Of a DNA stretch of 64,000 bases, positions 45,263-53,784 are shown piece after piece. Under the pieces are notes generated by a model. That model was not told the DNA's origin. It saw only the letters and a program-made list of their open reading frames with translations, and made no database searches. The position numbers were made by a program, and so were the translations under genes. Origin of the DNA: Loktanella atrilutea. GTDB lineage: Bacteria; Pseudomonadota; Alphaproteobacteria; Rhodobacterales; Rhodobacteraceae. Each line of letters opens with the position of its first letter. The first letter of the stretch is position 1. The stretch is taken from NCBI RefSeq assembly GCF_900128995.1, contig NZ_FQUE01000006.1:1-64000 (forward strand). Reading direction: 5' to 3'.

Positions 45263-45793
45263 ATGATCAGAACATGCATCGCAGCCGCCCTTTTCGCCCT
45301 CAGCCTGACCGGAGCCGCCATGGCCCAGACCTCGCCAACCCCGGCCCCCCTGCCCGACACGGCGGCTGACCCCACGACCGCCCCGGTCGTCCCCGTCGAT
45401 GCGGTGGCGCGCTGGCTGGCGGCGCCGACCGTGCCGCTGGACGCACGCGAGGTCGATCTGGAGGCGTTCCAGTGGATCGCACGGCCGGTGCTGGTCTTTG
45501 CCGATTCGCCCAACGATCCGCAGTTCGTGCAGCAGATGGAACTGCTGGCCGAACGGGCCGAGGATCTGGCCCTGCGCGATGTCGTCGTGATCTTCGACAC
45601 CGCACCGGCGGATCGCAGCGCCATCCGCCTGCGGGCGCGGCCGCGCGGTTTCATGCTGTCGCTGATCGGCAAGGACGGGCAGATCAAGGCGCGCAAACCC
45701 AGCCCCTGGACCGTGAGGGAGCTGTCGCGGTCGATCGACAAGATGCCGATGCGCCAGCAGGAGATGCAGGACCGGCGCGGCGTCGACCAGTGA
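45263..45793 (+). CDS. DUF4174 family secreted protein
   Basis: A 176-residue exported protein. Signal peptide of about 21 residues (cleavage near AMAQ) then a Thr/Pro-rich linker and a thioredoxin-like region matching DUF4174: FQWIARPVLVFADSPNDPQFVQQMELLA, VVIFDT, FMLSLIGKDGQIKARKPSPW. No redox CxxC is present. Function unknown. It is the only plus-strand gene in the 42.8-57 kb block, divergent from the mutase gene and convergent with the small membrane protein gene (7-nt gap). Confidence 0.75.
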   Translation: MIRTCIAAALFALSLTGAAMAQTSPTPAPLPDTAADPTTAPVVPVDAVARWLAAPTVPLDAREVDLEAFQWIARPVLVFADSPNDPQFVQQMELLAERAEDLALRDVVVIFDTAPADRSAIRLRARPRGFMLSLIGKDGQIKARKPSPWTVRELSRSIDKMPMRQQEMQDRRGVDQ

Positions 45794-45800
45794 GGCCGCG

Positions 45801-46181
45801 TCATGATCCGCGCCGGCCGACGGCATGGCTGATCGACAGCCAGGCCAGCGCCATCAGCAGCGCCAAGTTGACGGCCCAGACCCAGAGCGGGCTGAACCCC
45901 GTCACCGCCAGGACCCGCCCTACGAGGTAGAGGAGCGCGTACACCGCCACGGCGCCCAGCACGAAGGTGGGCATCGGTTCCATCGGGACGCCGCAGGCCC
46001 GCACCACGCCCCAGAACACGATGACGGCGATCATCGGCGTCGTGTAGGTGGTGGCCGGCAATTCCGTCGCATAGGTGATGGTGCCGTCGGGGATCATCAC
46101 GACCAGCGCCCCGAATGCCGCCACGATGGCCACCACGCAGGCCAGCGCCCAGATCACGACGAGTGGCAGTCGTGGGGTCAT
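45801..46181 (-). CDS. Small inner-membrane protein in the pcc cluster
   Basis: A 126-residue protein with about four membrane spans (LVVIWALACVVAIVAAFGAL, TPMIAVIVFWGVVRA, TFVLGAVAVYALLYLVG, VWAVNLALLMALAWLSI). I recognise no domain. ATG 46181 overlaps the pccA stop (46178-46180), so the gene is coupled to pccA and probably made with it. A role with propionyl-CoA carboxylase is only implied by position. Confidence 0.7.
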   Translation of the reverse strand: MTPRLPLVVIWALACVVAIVAAFGALVVMIPDGTITYATELPATTYTTPMIAVIVFWGVVRACGVPMEPMPTFVLGAVAVYALLYLVGRVLAVTGFSPLWVWAVNLALLMALAWLSISHAVGRRGS

Positions 46182-48175
46182 TCGAACTCCATGATCACGT
46201 CATCGACCGCAAGGCTGTCGCCCACGCCGGCGTTCACCTTTGACACGATCCCCTTGCGTTCGGCGCGCAGGATGTTTTCCATCTTCATCGCCTCGACGGT
46301 GCAGAGCGCCTGCCCCTCGTGCACCGTATCGCCCACGGCCACGTCGACCTTGACGATCAGGCCGGGCATCGGGCACAGCAGCAGCTTCGACGTATCGGCA
46401 GCGACCTTTTCCGGCATCAGGCGGGCGAGTTCCGCCTGCCGCGGGTTGCGCACATGCACCTTGAGGTCGGCGCCCCGGTGCCGCACCCGGAAGCCGCCTG
46501 AAATCCGCGCGACCTTCAGCACCAACGGCGATCCGTCCACCTGAAGACGGGCAAGCGGCTGGCCCGGTGTCCAGTCGCTTTCGACCCGGAGGGTGCGGCC
46601 GTCGATGGTGACGGCGGCGCCGGCCCGGTCCGCGGCGACGACGGCATCGAAGGACCGGCCCTGCACGGCCACATTCCAGTCGGTGCCGACGAAGCGTTCG
46701 TGATTGCTCATCCGGCCGCTGATCCGGGTCCGCCGGATTTCTGATATGCGGTGCATCGCCACCGTGGCCGCGGCGATCCGCAGCAGCGTGTCGTCGGGAA
46801 GAGCGACACCTTCGAAGCCGTCGGGAAATTCCTCTGCGATGAAGGCGGTGGTCATGTTGCCGCTGGTGAACTTCGGATGATCCATCACGGCGGCGAGGAA
46901 CGGCAGGTTGTGACCGATCCCCTCCAGCTCGAACCCGTCGAGGGCGAGCCGCATCTCGGCGATGGCGGTGGCCCGGTCAGGCGCCCAGGTGCAGAGCTTG
47001 GCAATCATCGGGTCGTAGAACATGCTGATCTCGCCACCCTCGAAGACGCCGGTGTCGTTGCGCACGGCGCGGCCTTCCGTCGCCTCCTCGACCGGGGGAC
47101 GATAGCGGGTCAGCCGCCCGATAGAGGGCAGGAAGCCGCGGTAGGGGTCTTCGGCGTAGAGGCGCGATTCGATGGCCCAGCCGTCGATCTTCAGATCATC
47201 CTGCGCGAAGGGCAGTTTCTCTCCCGCCGCGACGCGGATCATCTGCTCGACGATGTCGATGCCGGTGATCAGCTCCGTCACCGGGTGTTCCACCTGCAGG
47301 CGGGTGTTCATCTCGAGAAAATAGAAGTTGCGGTCGCCGTCGACGATGAATTCGACCGTGCCGGCACTGGTATAGCCCACGGCCTGCGCGAGGGCCACGG
47401 ACTGCGCCCCCATGGCGGCACGGGTCTCCTCGTCCAGAAATGGGCTCGGCGCCTCCTCGATGACCTTCTGGTTGCGGCGCTGGATGCTGCATTCGCGTTC
47501 GTGCAGATAGACGGCGTTGCCGTGCTGATCCGCCAGCAGCTGAATTTCGATATGGCGGGGCTGGGTCACGAACTTCTCGATGAAGATCCGGTCGTCGCCG
47601 AAGCTGTTCGCCGCCTCGTTCTTCGATGACTGAAAGCCGTCGCGGACCTCGTCCTCCTTCCAGGCGATGCGCATGCCCTTGCCGCCCCCCCCAGCGCTGG
47701 CCTTGATCATGACGGGGTAACCAATCTCTCCCGCGATCCGGATCGCCTCTTCCGCGTCCGCGATCAGGCCCATGTGACCGGGAACCGTGTTGACCCCCGC
47801 CACCTGCGCCAGCTTCTTGGAGGTGATCTTGTCGCCCATCGCCTCGATCGCCTTTACCGGCGGACCGATGAAGGCGACACCGGCGGCCTCCAGCGCCTCG
47901 GCGAACTTCGGGTTCTCGGACAGGAAGCCATAGCCCGGATGCACGGCCTCTGCCCCGGTCGCTCTGATCGCCTCCATGATCCGGTCGATCACGATGTAGG
48001 ACTGGTTCGCGGGGCTGGGGCCGATGTGCACCGCCTCGTCCGCCATCTTGACGTGCAGCGCGTTGCGGTCGGCGTCGGAGTAGACCGCGACGGTGGCGAT
48101 CCCCATGCGGCGGGCGGTCTTGATGACGCGGCAGGCGATCTCGCCCCGGTTGGCGATCAGGATCTTCTTGAACAT
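46178..48175 (-). CDS. pccA: Propionyl-CoA carboxylase alpha subunit (biotin carboxylase + BCCP)
   Basis: Carboxylates its biotin with bicarbonate and ATP, then passes CO2 to PccB to make methylmalonyl-CoA. A 665-residue protein: biotin carboxylase N-terminal part (FKKILIANRGEIACRVIKTARRMGI), ATP-grasp with GGGGKGMRI and FLEMNTRLQVEHPVTE, BC C-domain, a BT domain (about 500-590), and a C-terminal biotinyl domain with AMKMEN, the Lys being biotinylated. This order and length distinguish PCC from acetyl-CoA carboxylase BC. GAAGGA precedes ATG 48175. A terminator-like hairpin lies just upstream of that site. Confidence 0.95.
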   Translation of the reverse strand: MFKKILIANRGEIACRVIKTARRMGIATVAVYSDADRNALHVKMADEAVHIGPSPANQSYIVIDRIMEAIRATGAEAVHPGYGFLSENPKFAEALEAAGVAFIGPPVKAIEAMGDKITSKKLAQVAGVNTVPGHMGLIADAEEAIRIAGEIGYPVMIKASAGGGGKGMRIAWKEDEVRDGFQSSKNEAANSFGDDRIFIEKFVTQPRHIEIQLLADQHGNAVYLHERECSIQRRNQKVIEEAPSPFLDEETRAAMGAQSVALAQAVGYTSAGTVEFIVDGDRNFYFLEMNTRLQVEHPVTELITGIDIVEQMIRVAAGEKLPFAQDDLKIDGWAIESRLYAEDPYRGFLPSIGRLTRYRPPVEEATEGRAVRNDTGVFEGGEISMFYDPMIAKLCTWAPDRATAIAEMRLALDGFELEGIGHNLPFLAAVMDHPKFTSGNMTTAFIAEEFPDGFEGVALPDDTLLRIAAATVAMHRISEIRRTRISGRMSNHERFVGTDWNVAVQGRSFDAVVAADRAGAAVTIDGRTLRVESDWTPGQPLARLQVDGSPLVLKVARISGGFRVRHRGADLKVHVRNPRQAELARLMPEKVAADTSKLLLCPMPGLIVKVDVAVGDTVHEGQALCTVEAMKMENILRAERKGIVSKVNAGVGDSLAVDDVIMEFE

Positions 48176-48195
48176 GGGCCTTGGTCCTTCAAACG

Positions 48196-48229
48196 AAAAA
48201 TCGCCGCCGGGGAAGGTCCCCGACGGCGA
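48196..48229 (-). terminator. Rho-independent terminator directly before pccA
   Basis: On the minus strand TCGCCG-T-CGGGGA pairs with TCCCCG-G-CGGCGA around a CCT loop (48201-48229), followed by TTTTT (48196-48200). It follows the small lipoprotein gene and ends 21 nt before the pccA start codon. Confidence 0.82.
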
Positions 48230-48262
48230 TCAAGTGTCGTGCGGTGCGCCGAAGCGCCGTGC

Positions 48263-48490
48263 TTAGCGGCGGGTCGGACGGCAGACGCCGGCGTCGTCGC
48301 AGAGCAGGCCAGCGGCCGCACCGGCCAGCGCCGTGCCGGTCGGATCGGTGTTGAGCGGGCCGGAAAGTGCGGCGCCAGCGCCGGCACCGATGAGGCCGCG
48401 CTCCAGGTCGGTGTCACCGATGCCGGAACCGGCACAGGCGGACAGGCCGAGGGCTGCGATAGGGGCCAGAAGCCAGGAAGCTTTGAACAT
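48263..48490 (-). CDS. Small glycine-zipper-like lipoprotein
   Basis: A 75-residue predicted lipoprotein: signal FKASWLLAPIAALGLSAC with lipidated Cys19, then a Gly/Ala-rich stretch (GLIGAGAGAALSGPL, ALAGAAAGLLC) that resembles a glycine zipper, and a short Cys-containing tail. No known domain. It is preceded by a divergent 190-nt gap with TTTGC/GCAAA repeats and followed by a strong terminator before pccA, so it is likely its own transcript. Role unknown; envelope location is inferred from the lipobox. Confidence 0.7.
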   Translation of the reverse strand: MFKASWLLAPIAALGLSACAGSGIGDTDLERGLIGAGAGAALSGPLNTDPTGTALAGAAAGLLCDDAGVCRPTRR

Positions 48491-48511
48491 GTTGTCTTGC
48501 CTTTGATTAAG

Positions 48512-48528
48512 TTTGCGATGGATGCAAA
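48512..48528. promoter_or_regulatory. TTTGC-N7-GCAAA inverted repeat
   Basis: TTTGC (48512-48516) and GCAAA (48524-48528) form an inverted repeat 22 nt upstream of the lipoprotein start. Similar TTTGC/GCAAA words recur nearby (48580-48650). Regulators of propionyl-CoA genes (PccR/RamB family) are reported to bind TTTGCAAA-like sites, so this is a candidate only. Confidence 0.25.
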
Positions 48529-48680
48529 ATCGCCGTTGTCCACGGGCAACTCAAGCCCGATTACCGACAAAAGGCGCTTTGCCGCCGAAAAGTTCCCGCA
48601 AAATGCGATGTTATGCGATAGCATCCGCGATGCACCGCAAACGGCACCGTCAGGGGTGCCGTCAGGGCCGGTCCCGGCCG

Positions 48681-49025
48681 TCATGCAAAGATGTCCGGGA
48701 AGGCGATCCGCGCCCGGTCCACGTCGATCCTCAGCAGCGCATCGTAGCTTTCGGGATCGAAAGGGTCTTCCGCCGCCACGACCTCGCGCCCGAACAGCCA
48801 GCTCAGCCGGCCGGCGTCGAGGTTGCCGCGCACGAAGGGTGCCTCGCCGAAATGCTGCCAGAGCGCCTCCATGAATGCGGCGTCGGCGCGCCGGTCCGGC
48901 GCGCGGCGATCGGCATAGCGCTCCCGCGCCACCAGCCGGGTGGCCCCGTCCTTGTGGCCACGCCGGATGGTGAACTGATAGTCCGTGCCGGGCAGGCGCC
49001 CGGGAAAGCCGCGATGCTTTTCCAT
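48681..49025 (-). CDS. Uncharacterised protein in the pcc cluster
   Basis: A 114-residue soluble protein with no recognised domain. Notable parts: MEKHRGFPGRLPGTDYQFTI, an arginine-rich middle (RERYADRRAPDRRADAAF), then LDAGRLSWLFGREVV and DPESYDALLRIDVDRARIAFPDIF. No signal peptide. The ATG at 49025 is used; a GTG at 49028 is possible. It lies 22 nt downstream of a 37-codon small gene. Genes like this recur between pccB and pccA in Rhodobacterales, as far as I recall, so it may be functionally tied to PCC. Confidence 0.62.
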   Translation of the reverse strand: MEKHRGFPGRLPGTDYQFTIRRGHKDGATRLVARERYADRRAPDRRADAAFMEALWQHFGEAPFVRGNLDAGRLSWLFGREVVAAEDPFDPESYDALLRIDVDRARIAFPDIFA

Positions 49026-49046
49026 CACGCGGCGCCCGGCCGGGGA

Positions 49047-49160
49047 CTAGTGGTCGGTCGCGACCTCCGGCAGGCTGCCACGGGCCTGCCCCTGCGATGC
49101 GCTGACGGCCACGACCGCCATGAAAGCCACGACCCAGAATACCTTGATACCGTTCGACAT
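49047..49160 (-). CDS. 37-residue putative small exported/membrane peptide
   Basis: The open frame starts MSNGIKVFWVVAFMAVVAV and continues SASQGQARGSLPEVATDH. A single hydrophobic segment (residues 6-19) after a lysine looks like a signal peptide or small membrane anchor. The ribosome binding site is weak (AGG 4-6 nt upstream). It sits between two unknown genes of the pcc cluster, in the same orientation. It is short enough to arise by chance, so I rate it as possible. Confidence 0.38.
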   Translation of the reverse strand: MSNGIKVFWVVAFMAVVAVSASQGQARGSLPEVATDH

Positions 49161-49356
49161 GTGCCTGATCCGTCTGCCTGATGCGGCCGGCGTTGATCAC
49201 CGGTCCGCCATTGTTGCCGGGGCGTCATGCGTCGCGCCCCTGCCCCAGTCTTATCAGGTCCGGAACATCTGCCCAGCCGGGTCCGGCGCGACGGACGAGA
49301 CAGTGGCGCGAATGCACCGCCCCGTGGGCGGATCCCCGCCAATCGGCTGCGTGACA

Positions 49357-49737
49357 TCAGAAGTCCTCCCAGACGCAGGTGTCGCCTTCCAGGCGGAAGG
49401 GCTGAAAGAATTGCACGACCTGCGAATCATAGGCGCCGAAGTCGACGGGCCGATCAGAGACCGACAGCACCACGTCGCCGGACACCCAGCCGTTATCATG
49501 CAGGGCCGGAACGATTACGCTGTCGCAGACGTACTGCAGGTCGTCGATCACGTCCCCGAAGGTCTTGTTGCCCGCATCCGGCGCGATGTCGGGCACGAGG
49601 AACCGGAACCGCGCGACCTGGCTGTTCGCATCGAGGATGACGTCGTATAGCGAGATCTCCAGACCCGAGGGCACGGCGATCTGCTGCGCCCCCGCCGCCC
49701 CGGCCCAGAGCAGGGCCGCAATCAGCGGTCCCGCAAT
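49357..49737 (-). CDS. DUF6497-type exported protein, start uncertain
   Basis: An exported protein of about 122-126 residues. The mature part IAVPSGLEISLYDVILDANSQ, DVIDDLQYVCDSVIVPALHDNG, and the C-terminal GDTCVWEDF match the DUF6497 family as I know it. The N-terminal stretch IAGPLIAALLWAGAAGAQQ is a signal peptide, but no ATG, GTG or TTG precedes it in frame at a sensible place. Candidates are ATT 49737 (used here) and CTG 49725, whose CTGA overlaps the previous stop; otherwise the start lies further inside the upstream gene. A sequencing error is another explanation. Role unknown. Confidence 0.62.
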   Translation of the reverse strand: MAGPLIAALLWAGAAGAQQIAVPSGLEISLYDVILDANSQVARFRFLVPDIAPDAGNKTFGDVIDDLQYVCDSVIVPALHDNGWVSGDVVLSVSDRPVDFGAYDSQVVQFFQPFRLEGDTCVWEDF

Positions 49738-49985
49738 GCGGCGATCAACGCGTCCTTGGTCATGCCGGACCGGCCGTCCACGTCCAGTTCCTGCGCGCGG
49801 GCGTACAGGTCGTCCTTGGTCCACTCCTCGTAGGGCGGTGCCGCGCCGCCCTTCTCGCCCGGATGCTGATCCGGCGACGCCTGCGCATTGGCGATCCGCG
49901 CCGCCTTCTCCTTCGACGCACCCTGCTCCAGCAAGGCCTCGTAAGTCTCGTCGTCCTTGATGCTCGGTCCGTGATCCTTGGTCAT
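49722..49985 (-). CDS. Small Rho-N-domain-like protein (DUF7218 type)
   Basis: An 87-residue protein. The C-terminal half (about residues 50-87; WTKDDLYARAQELDVDGRSGMTKDALIAALRD) matches the SAP-like Rho termination factor N-terminal fold that binds nucleic acid in many small proteins. The N-terminal half TKDHGPSIKDDETYEALLEQGASKEKAARIANA is the conserved partner region found with it. No signal peptide. It is 140 nt downstream of pccB, with the mosaic repeat in between. Its stop overlaps the next gene. Confidence 0.72.
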   Translation of the reverse strand: MTKDHGPSIKDDETYEALLEQGASKEKAARIANAQASPDQHPGEKGGAAPPYEEWTKDDLYARAQELDVDGRSGMTKDALIAALRDR

Positions 49986-50033
49986 CGCGCACTCCTTCAG
50001 GGCGCAACGGTCGCGACGACGCTGTGGTTCCAG

Positions 50034-50119
50034 TCCTCGCTTTTTCGGAAATACTCCGGGGGGAGTCCGCCTCCGGCGGACGGGGGGCTGGCCCCCCAGC
50101 GATTTTTCCAGAAAAATCG
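50034..50119 (-). repeat. Intergenic mosaic repeat, copy b
   Basis: This copy has all three modules: a terminal palindrome CGATTTTTC-CA-GAAAAATCG (50100-50119), the hairpin GGGGGGCTGGCCCCCC (50082-50097), and GGAGTATTTC followed by GAAAAAGCGAGGA with one base between (50034-50057, minus strand). The palindrome lies 6 nt after the pccB stop. Confidence 0.65.
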
Positions 50120-50125
50120 GCGCCC

Positions 50126-51652
50126 CTACAGCGGAATGTTGTCATGTTTCTTCCACGGGTTCTGCAGGGATTTGCCGCGCAGGGATGCAAAGGCCCGGCA
50201 CACGCGCCGCCGGGTGGACCGGGGCATGATGACCTCGTCGATGAAACCCTTGGACGCGGCGACGAAGGGATTGGCGAAGCGGTCCTCGTATTCCTTGGTC
50301 CGTTCGGCAATCTCCTCGGTGGACCGGCCGCGATAGATGATCTCCGTCGCGCCCTTGGCGCCCATCACGGCGATCTCGGCCGTGGGCCAGGCGTAGTTGA
50401 AATCGCCGCGCAGGTGCTTGGAGGCCATCACATCGTAGGCCCCGCCATAGGCCTTGCGGGTGATGACCGTGACCTTGGGCACCGTCGCCTCGCCGTAGGC
50501 AAAAAGCAGCTTCGCCCCATGCTTGATGACGCCGCCGTATTCCTGGCTTGTCCCCGGCAGGAAGCCCGGCACGTCGACCAGCGTCAGAATCGGGATCTCG
50601 AAGGCGTCGCAGAACCGCACGAAACGCGCGGCCTTGCGGCTGCTGTCGATGTCGAGGCAGCCCGCCAGAACCATCGGCTGGTTGGCCACGACGCCCACGG
50701 TCGACCCTTCGAGCCGGATGAAGCCGGTCAGGATGTTGCGCGCGAAATCCGCCTGCAACTCGTGGAAATCGCCCTCGTCCGCCAGTTTGAGGATCAGTTC
50801 CTTCATGTCGTAGGGTGCGTTGGCATTGTCGGGGATCAGGGTGTCGAGGCTGTCCTCGACCCGGTTCACGTCGTCGAAGAACGGCCGCGTCGGCACCGTC
50901 TTGCGGTTGTTCAGCGGCAGGAAGTCGAAGAGCCTCCGGCATTCGGCGATCGCCTCGACGTCATTGGCAAAGGCCGCGTCCGCCACGCTCGACTTCTTCG
51001 TGTGCGTGGTGGCGCCCCCCAGTTCCTCCGCCGTCACGACTTCGTTCGTCACGGTCTTGACCACGTCTGGCCCGGTCACGAACATGTAGGAAGTATCGCG
51101 CACCATGAAGATGAAATCGGTCATCGCCGGCGAATAGACCGCACCACCCGCACAAGGCCCCATGATCAGGCTGATCTGCGGCACTACGCCCGAGGCCATG
51201 ATGTTGCGCTGGAACACCTCTGCGTAACCGGCGAGGCTTGCCACCCCTTCCTGGATGCGGGCGCCGCCGGAATCGTTGATCCCGATCACCGGCGCGCCGT
51301 TTTGCATCGCCATGTCCATGATCTTGCAGATCTTCTGCGCGTGGGTTTCCGACAGCGACCCGCCGAAGACGGTGAAGTCCTGGCTGAAGACATAGACCAT
51401 GCGCCCGTTGATCGTGCCCCAGCCGGTCACGACCCCGTCGCCCATCGGGGTGCTGTCCTGCATGCCGAAATCGATGGCGCGGTGGGTGACGAAGGCATCG
51501 AATTCCTCGAAGGAGCCCTGATCGAGCAGCAGGTCGATCCGTTCGCGGGCGGTCAGCTTGCCCTTGGCGTGCTGGGCATCGATCCGGGCCTGCCCGCCGC
51601 CGAGGTGCGACTCGGCCCGGCGGGCCGCCAGAGCGTCCAGATGATCCTTCAT
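50126..51652 (-). CDS. pccB: Propionyl-CoA carboxylase beta subunit
   Basis: The carboxyltransferase half of PCC: moves CO2 from the PccA biotin to propionyl-CoA. A 508-residue crotonase-fold protein with N and C carboxyltransferase domains; typical segments are [20 protein letters not shown], the oxyanion-hole [27 protein letters not shown] and the C-terminal [19 protein letters not shown] 51652 has GGGGGAA upstream. It is the first gene of the pcc set and pccA lies 2 kb downstream behind small genes and a terminator. Confidence 0.95.
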   Translation of the reverse strand: MKDHLDALAARRAESHLGGGQARIDAQHAKGKLTARERIDLLLDQGSFEEFDAFVTHRAIDFGMQDSTPMGDGVVTGWGTINGRMVYVFSQDFTVFGGSLSETHAQKICKIMDMAMQNGAPVIGINDSGGARIQEGVASLAGYAEVFQRNIMASGVVPQISLIMGPCAGGAVYSPAMTDFIFMVRDTSYMFVTGPDVVKTVTNEVVTAEELGGATTHTKKSSVADAAFANDVEAIAECRRLFDFLPLNNRKTVPTRPFFDDVNRVEDSLDTLIPDNANAPYDMKELILKLADEGDFHELQADFARNILTGFIRLEGSTVGVVANQPMVLAGCLDIDSSRKAARFVRFCDAFEIPILTLVDVPGFLPGTSQEYGGVIKHGAKLLFAYGEATVPKVTVITRKAYGGAYDVMASKHLRGDFNYAWPTAEIAVMGAKGATEIIYRGRSTEEIAERTKEYEDRFANPFVAASKGFIDEVIMPRSTRRRVCRAFASLRGKSLQNPWKKHDNIPL

Positions 51653-51688
51653 GGTGTTCCCCCGCAGCCTGCGCCTTGAATTTGCACG

Positions 51689-51717
51689 ACCATAGGTGCC
51701 ACCGTCCTGCAGGTGAA
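51689..51717 (-). promoter_or_regulatory. Possible pccB promoter
   Basis: Minus-strand TTCACC (51712-51717) and TATGGT (51689-51694) with a 17-nt spacer, about 36 nt before the pccB start. The match to the sigma-70 consensus is moderate. Confidence 0.25.
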
Positions 51718-51903
51718 GCCCAAAGCGCGAAATCGATCGGCGCAGCCGCAACAATTCCTGACCGGCGGCATTCGCCCGAACGGTGCGGCGGCGCAGGTCG
51801 AACGCGTGACCGCCGGCTCGGGAGTCCGATGCTGCCGGGTCGCCCGGCGAACCACGCGAGGTGCATCAGCACGGAAGCGGCAAACTGGACCTGCCGGGAA
51901 TCA

Positions 51904-51933
51904 CCCGCGCCGGCCTCGGGAGGTCGGCGCGGG
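51904..51933 (-). terminator. Long stem-loop downstream of betA
   Basis: CCCGCGCCG (51904-51912) pairs with CGGCGCGGG (51925-51933), continuing with a G-T mismatch and CCTC/GAGG to a GG loop. It lies about 120 nt after the betA stop and probably marks the end of the bet operon mRNA. No U-tract. Confidence 0.42.
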
Positions 51934-52052
51934 CTGCGAATGCACAAAAAGGTAAACAAACACTTAAAACGATTCGCACAGATGCAGCCTAGGGTGAAAA
52001 CGCGGCAGGGACAGGACCGATACATTCTTCCTTGCCCGGCGTTGCAGTGCGG

Positions 52053-53711
52053 TCACCGTTGCTGCGTCCGCCAGTCCGGATGGATCCAGGGTGCCGTATT
52101 GGCTGCAGGCAGGGGGTCGCGGCCCAGGATATGGTCCGCCGCCTTTTCGCCGACCATGATCGACGGCGCGTTCAGGTTGCCGTTGGTGATCTGCGGAAAG
52201 ATCGAACTGTCCGCGACGCGCAGTCCGTCCACGCCGATCACCCGGCACTGGGGATCGACGACGGCCAGCGGATCATCCGCAGCCCCCATCCGGCAGGTGC
52301 CGCAGGGATGATAGGCGCTTTCGGCGTGTTCCCGGATGAAGGCGTCGAGTTCCGCGTCCGACTGCACGGCGTCGCCCGGCTGGATCTCGTGGCCGCGGAA
52401 CGGGGCGAAGGCCTCCTGCGCGAAGATTTCCCGCGTCAGGCGGATGCAGGTGCGGAAATCCTCCCAGTCCTGCGGATCGGACATGTAGTTGAAGCGGATC
52501 AGCGGAGCGGCCTGCGGGTCGGCGCTGGCCAGTGTCACGCTCCCGCGCGAGGGCGAGCGCATCGGACCGACGTGAGCCTGAAAGCCGTGTCCTTCGGCGG
52601 CGACCTTGCCGTCGTAGCGGATCGCCAGCGGCAGGAAGTGGAACTGGATGTCGGGATATTCCACCCCGGCGCGGGACCGGACGAAGCCCGCACTTTCGAA
52701 CTGGTTCGAGGTGCCGAGGCCGCGCTTGCCGAACAGCCACTGCGCGCCGATCAGGACCTTCCAGAACAGCTTCCAGTAGGTGAAAAGCGTCACCGGCTGG
52801 GTCGCGGCCTGCTGCAGGTAAAGTTCCAGATGGTCCTGCAGGTTCCGCCCGACGCCCGGACGGTCGGCCACGACCGGGATGCCATGGTCCGCCAGATGCG
52901 CGGCGGGACCGATGCCGGACAACATCAGCAGCTTCGGGCTGTTGATGGCCGAGGCGGCGATGATGACTTCCACGCCGGCGTGGATGATCTCGGTCACGCC
53001 GCGGCGCGTGACCTCCACCCCCGTGGCGCGGCCATCCGCGATGACGACCCGGCGTGCGAAGGCGCGGATGACGCGGCAGCGGCCGGTCTTCTGCGCGGGG
53101 CGCAGGTAGGCATTGGCGGCGGACCAGCGGCGGCCGAGATAGATCGTGGCGTCGAAGGGGCCGAAACCTTCCTGCTGCTGGCCGTTGTAGTCGTCGGTCG
53201 TGGGGTAGCCCGCCTGCTTGCCTGCCTCGACGAAGGCCTTGACCAGAGGATTGCGCCGGGGTCCGCGCGTGACGTGCAGGGGGCCGTCCTTGCCGCGCCA
53301 GTCGGGGTCGCCGCCGTGAATGCCCGCGTGCCAGTGTTCCATCCGCTTGTAGTAGGGCAGCACGTCGGCGTAGGACCAGCCCGCGGCCCCCATCCGCGCC
53401 CAGGTGTCGAAGTCGCGGGCGTGTCCGCGCACGTAGACCATCCCGTTGATCGACGACGACCCGCCAATCACCTTGCCGCGCGGCGTGGCGAGCGTGCGGT
53501 TGCCGAGATGCGGTTCCGGCTGGGTGCGGAAACCCCAGTCGTAGGTCTTCATGTTCATCGGGTAGGACAGCGCCGCCGGCATCTGGATGAAGGGCCCGGC
53601 GTCGGATCCGCCGTGTTCGATCACCAGCACATCCTTGCCCGCCTCGGCCAGACGGTAGGCCATGGCGCAACCGGCACTGCCCGCGCCGACGATGACGTAG
53701 TCGGCCTTCAT
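52053..53711 (-). CDS. betA: Choline dehydrogenase
   Basis: Membrane-associated flavoprotein that oxidises choline to betaine aldehyde (and on to betaine). A 552-residue GMC oxidoreductase: N-terminal FAD site [21 protein letters not shown] signature [20 protein letters not shown], and the C-terminal HPCGTCRMG with the active-site His region, then [22 protein letters not shown] 53711 (KADYVIVG) is used; a GTG at 53720 is possible. It is last in betI-betC-betB-betA, separated from betB by a perfect 22-nt palindrome. Confidence 0.95.
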   Translation of the reverse strand: MKADYVIVGAGSAGCAMAYRLAEAGKDVLVIEHGGSDAGPFIQMPAALSYPMNMKTYDWGFRTQPEPHLGNRTLATPRGKVIGGSSSINGMVYVRGHARDFDTWARMGAAGWSYADVLPYYKRMEHWHAGIHGGDPDWRGKDGPLHVTRGPRRNPLVKAFVEAGKQAGYPTTDDYNGQQQEGFGPFDATIYLGRRWSAANAYLRPAQKTGRCRVIRAFARRVVIADGRATGVEVTRRGVTEIIHAGVEVIIAASAINSPKLLMLSGIGPAAHLADHGIPVVADRPGVGRNLQDHLELYLQQAATQPVTLFTYWKLFWKVLIGAQWLFGKRGLGTSNQFESAGFVRSRAGVEYPDIQFHFLPLAIRYDGKVAAEGHGFQAHVGPMRSPSRGSVTLASADPQAAPLIRFNYMSDPQDWEDFRTCIRLTREIFAQEAFAPFRGHEIQPGDAVQSDAELDAFIREHAESAYHPCGTCRMGAADDPLAVVDPQCRVIGVDGLRVADSSIFPQITNGNLNAPSIMVGEKAADHILGRDPLPAANTAPWIHPDWRTQQR

Positions 53712-53738
53712 GAAAGCCACCGCCCGTCGCAGGCGTCT

Positions 53739-53760
53739 CCGAATTTTCTAGAAAATTCGG
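53739..53760. repeat. Intergenic palindrome, copy c
   Basis: A perfect 22-nt palindrome with arms CCGAATTTTCT/AGAAAATTCGG between the betB stop and betA start. The ATTTTC...GAAAAT core matches the palindromes at 50100 and 60301-60350. Confidence 0.65.
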
Positions 53761-53784
53761 CGCCCCGGTTCATCCCGGCGCGCA

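Larger units (their letters stand above)
51653..52052. other. 400-nt intergenic region pccB / betA
   Basis: No gene is supported here. It holds the possible pccB promoter, a perfect-looking stem-loop at 51904-51933 and an AT-rich patch at about 51945-51975. Both flanking genes are on the minus strand, so it carries the end of the bet transcript and the start of the pcc transcript. Confidence 0.6.
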
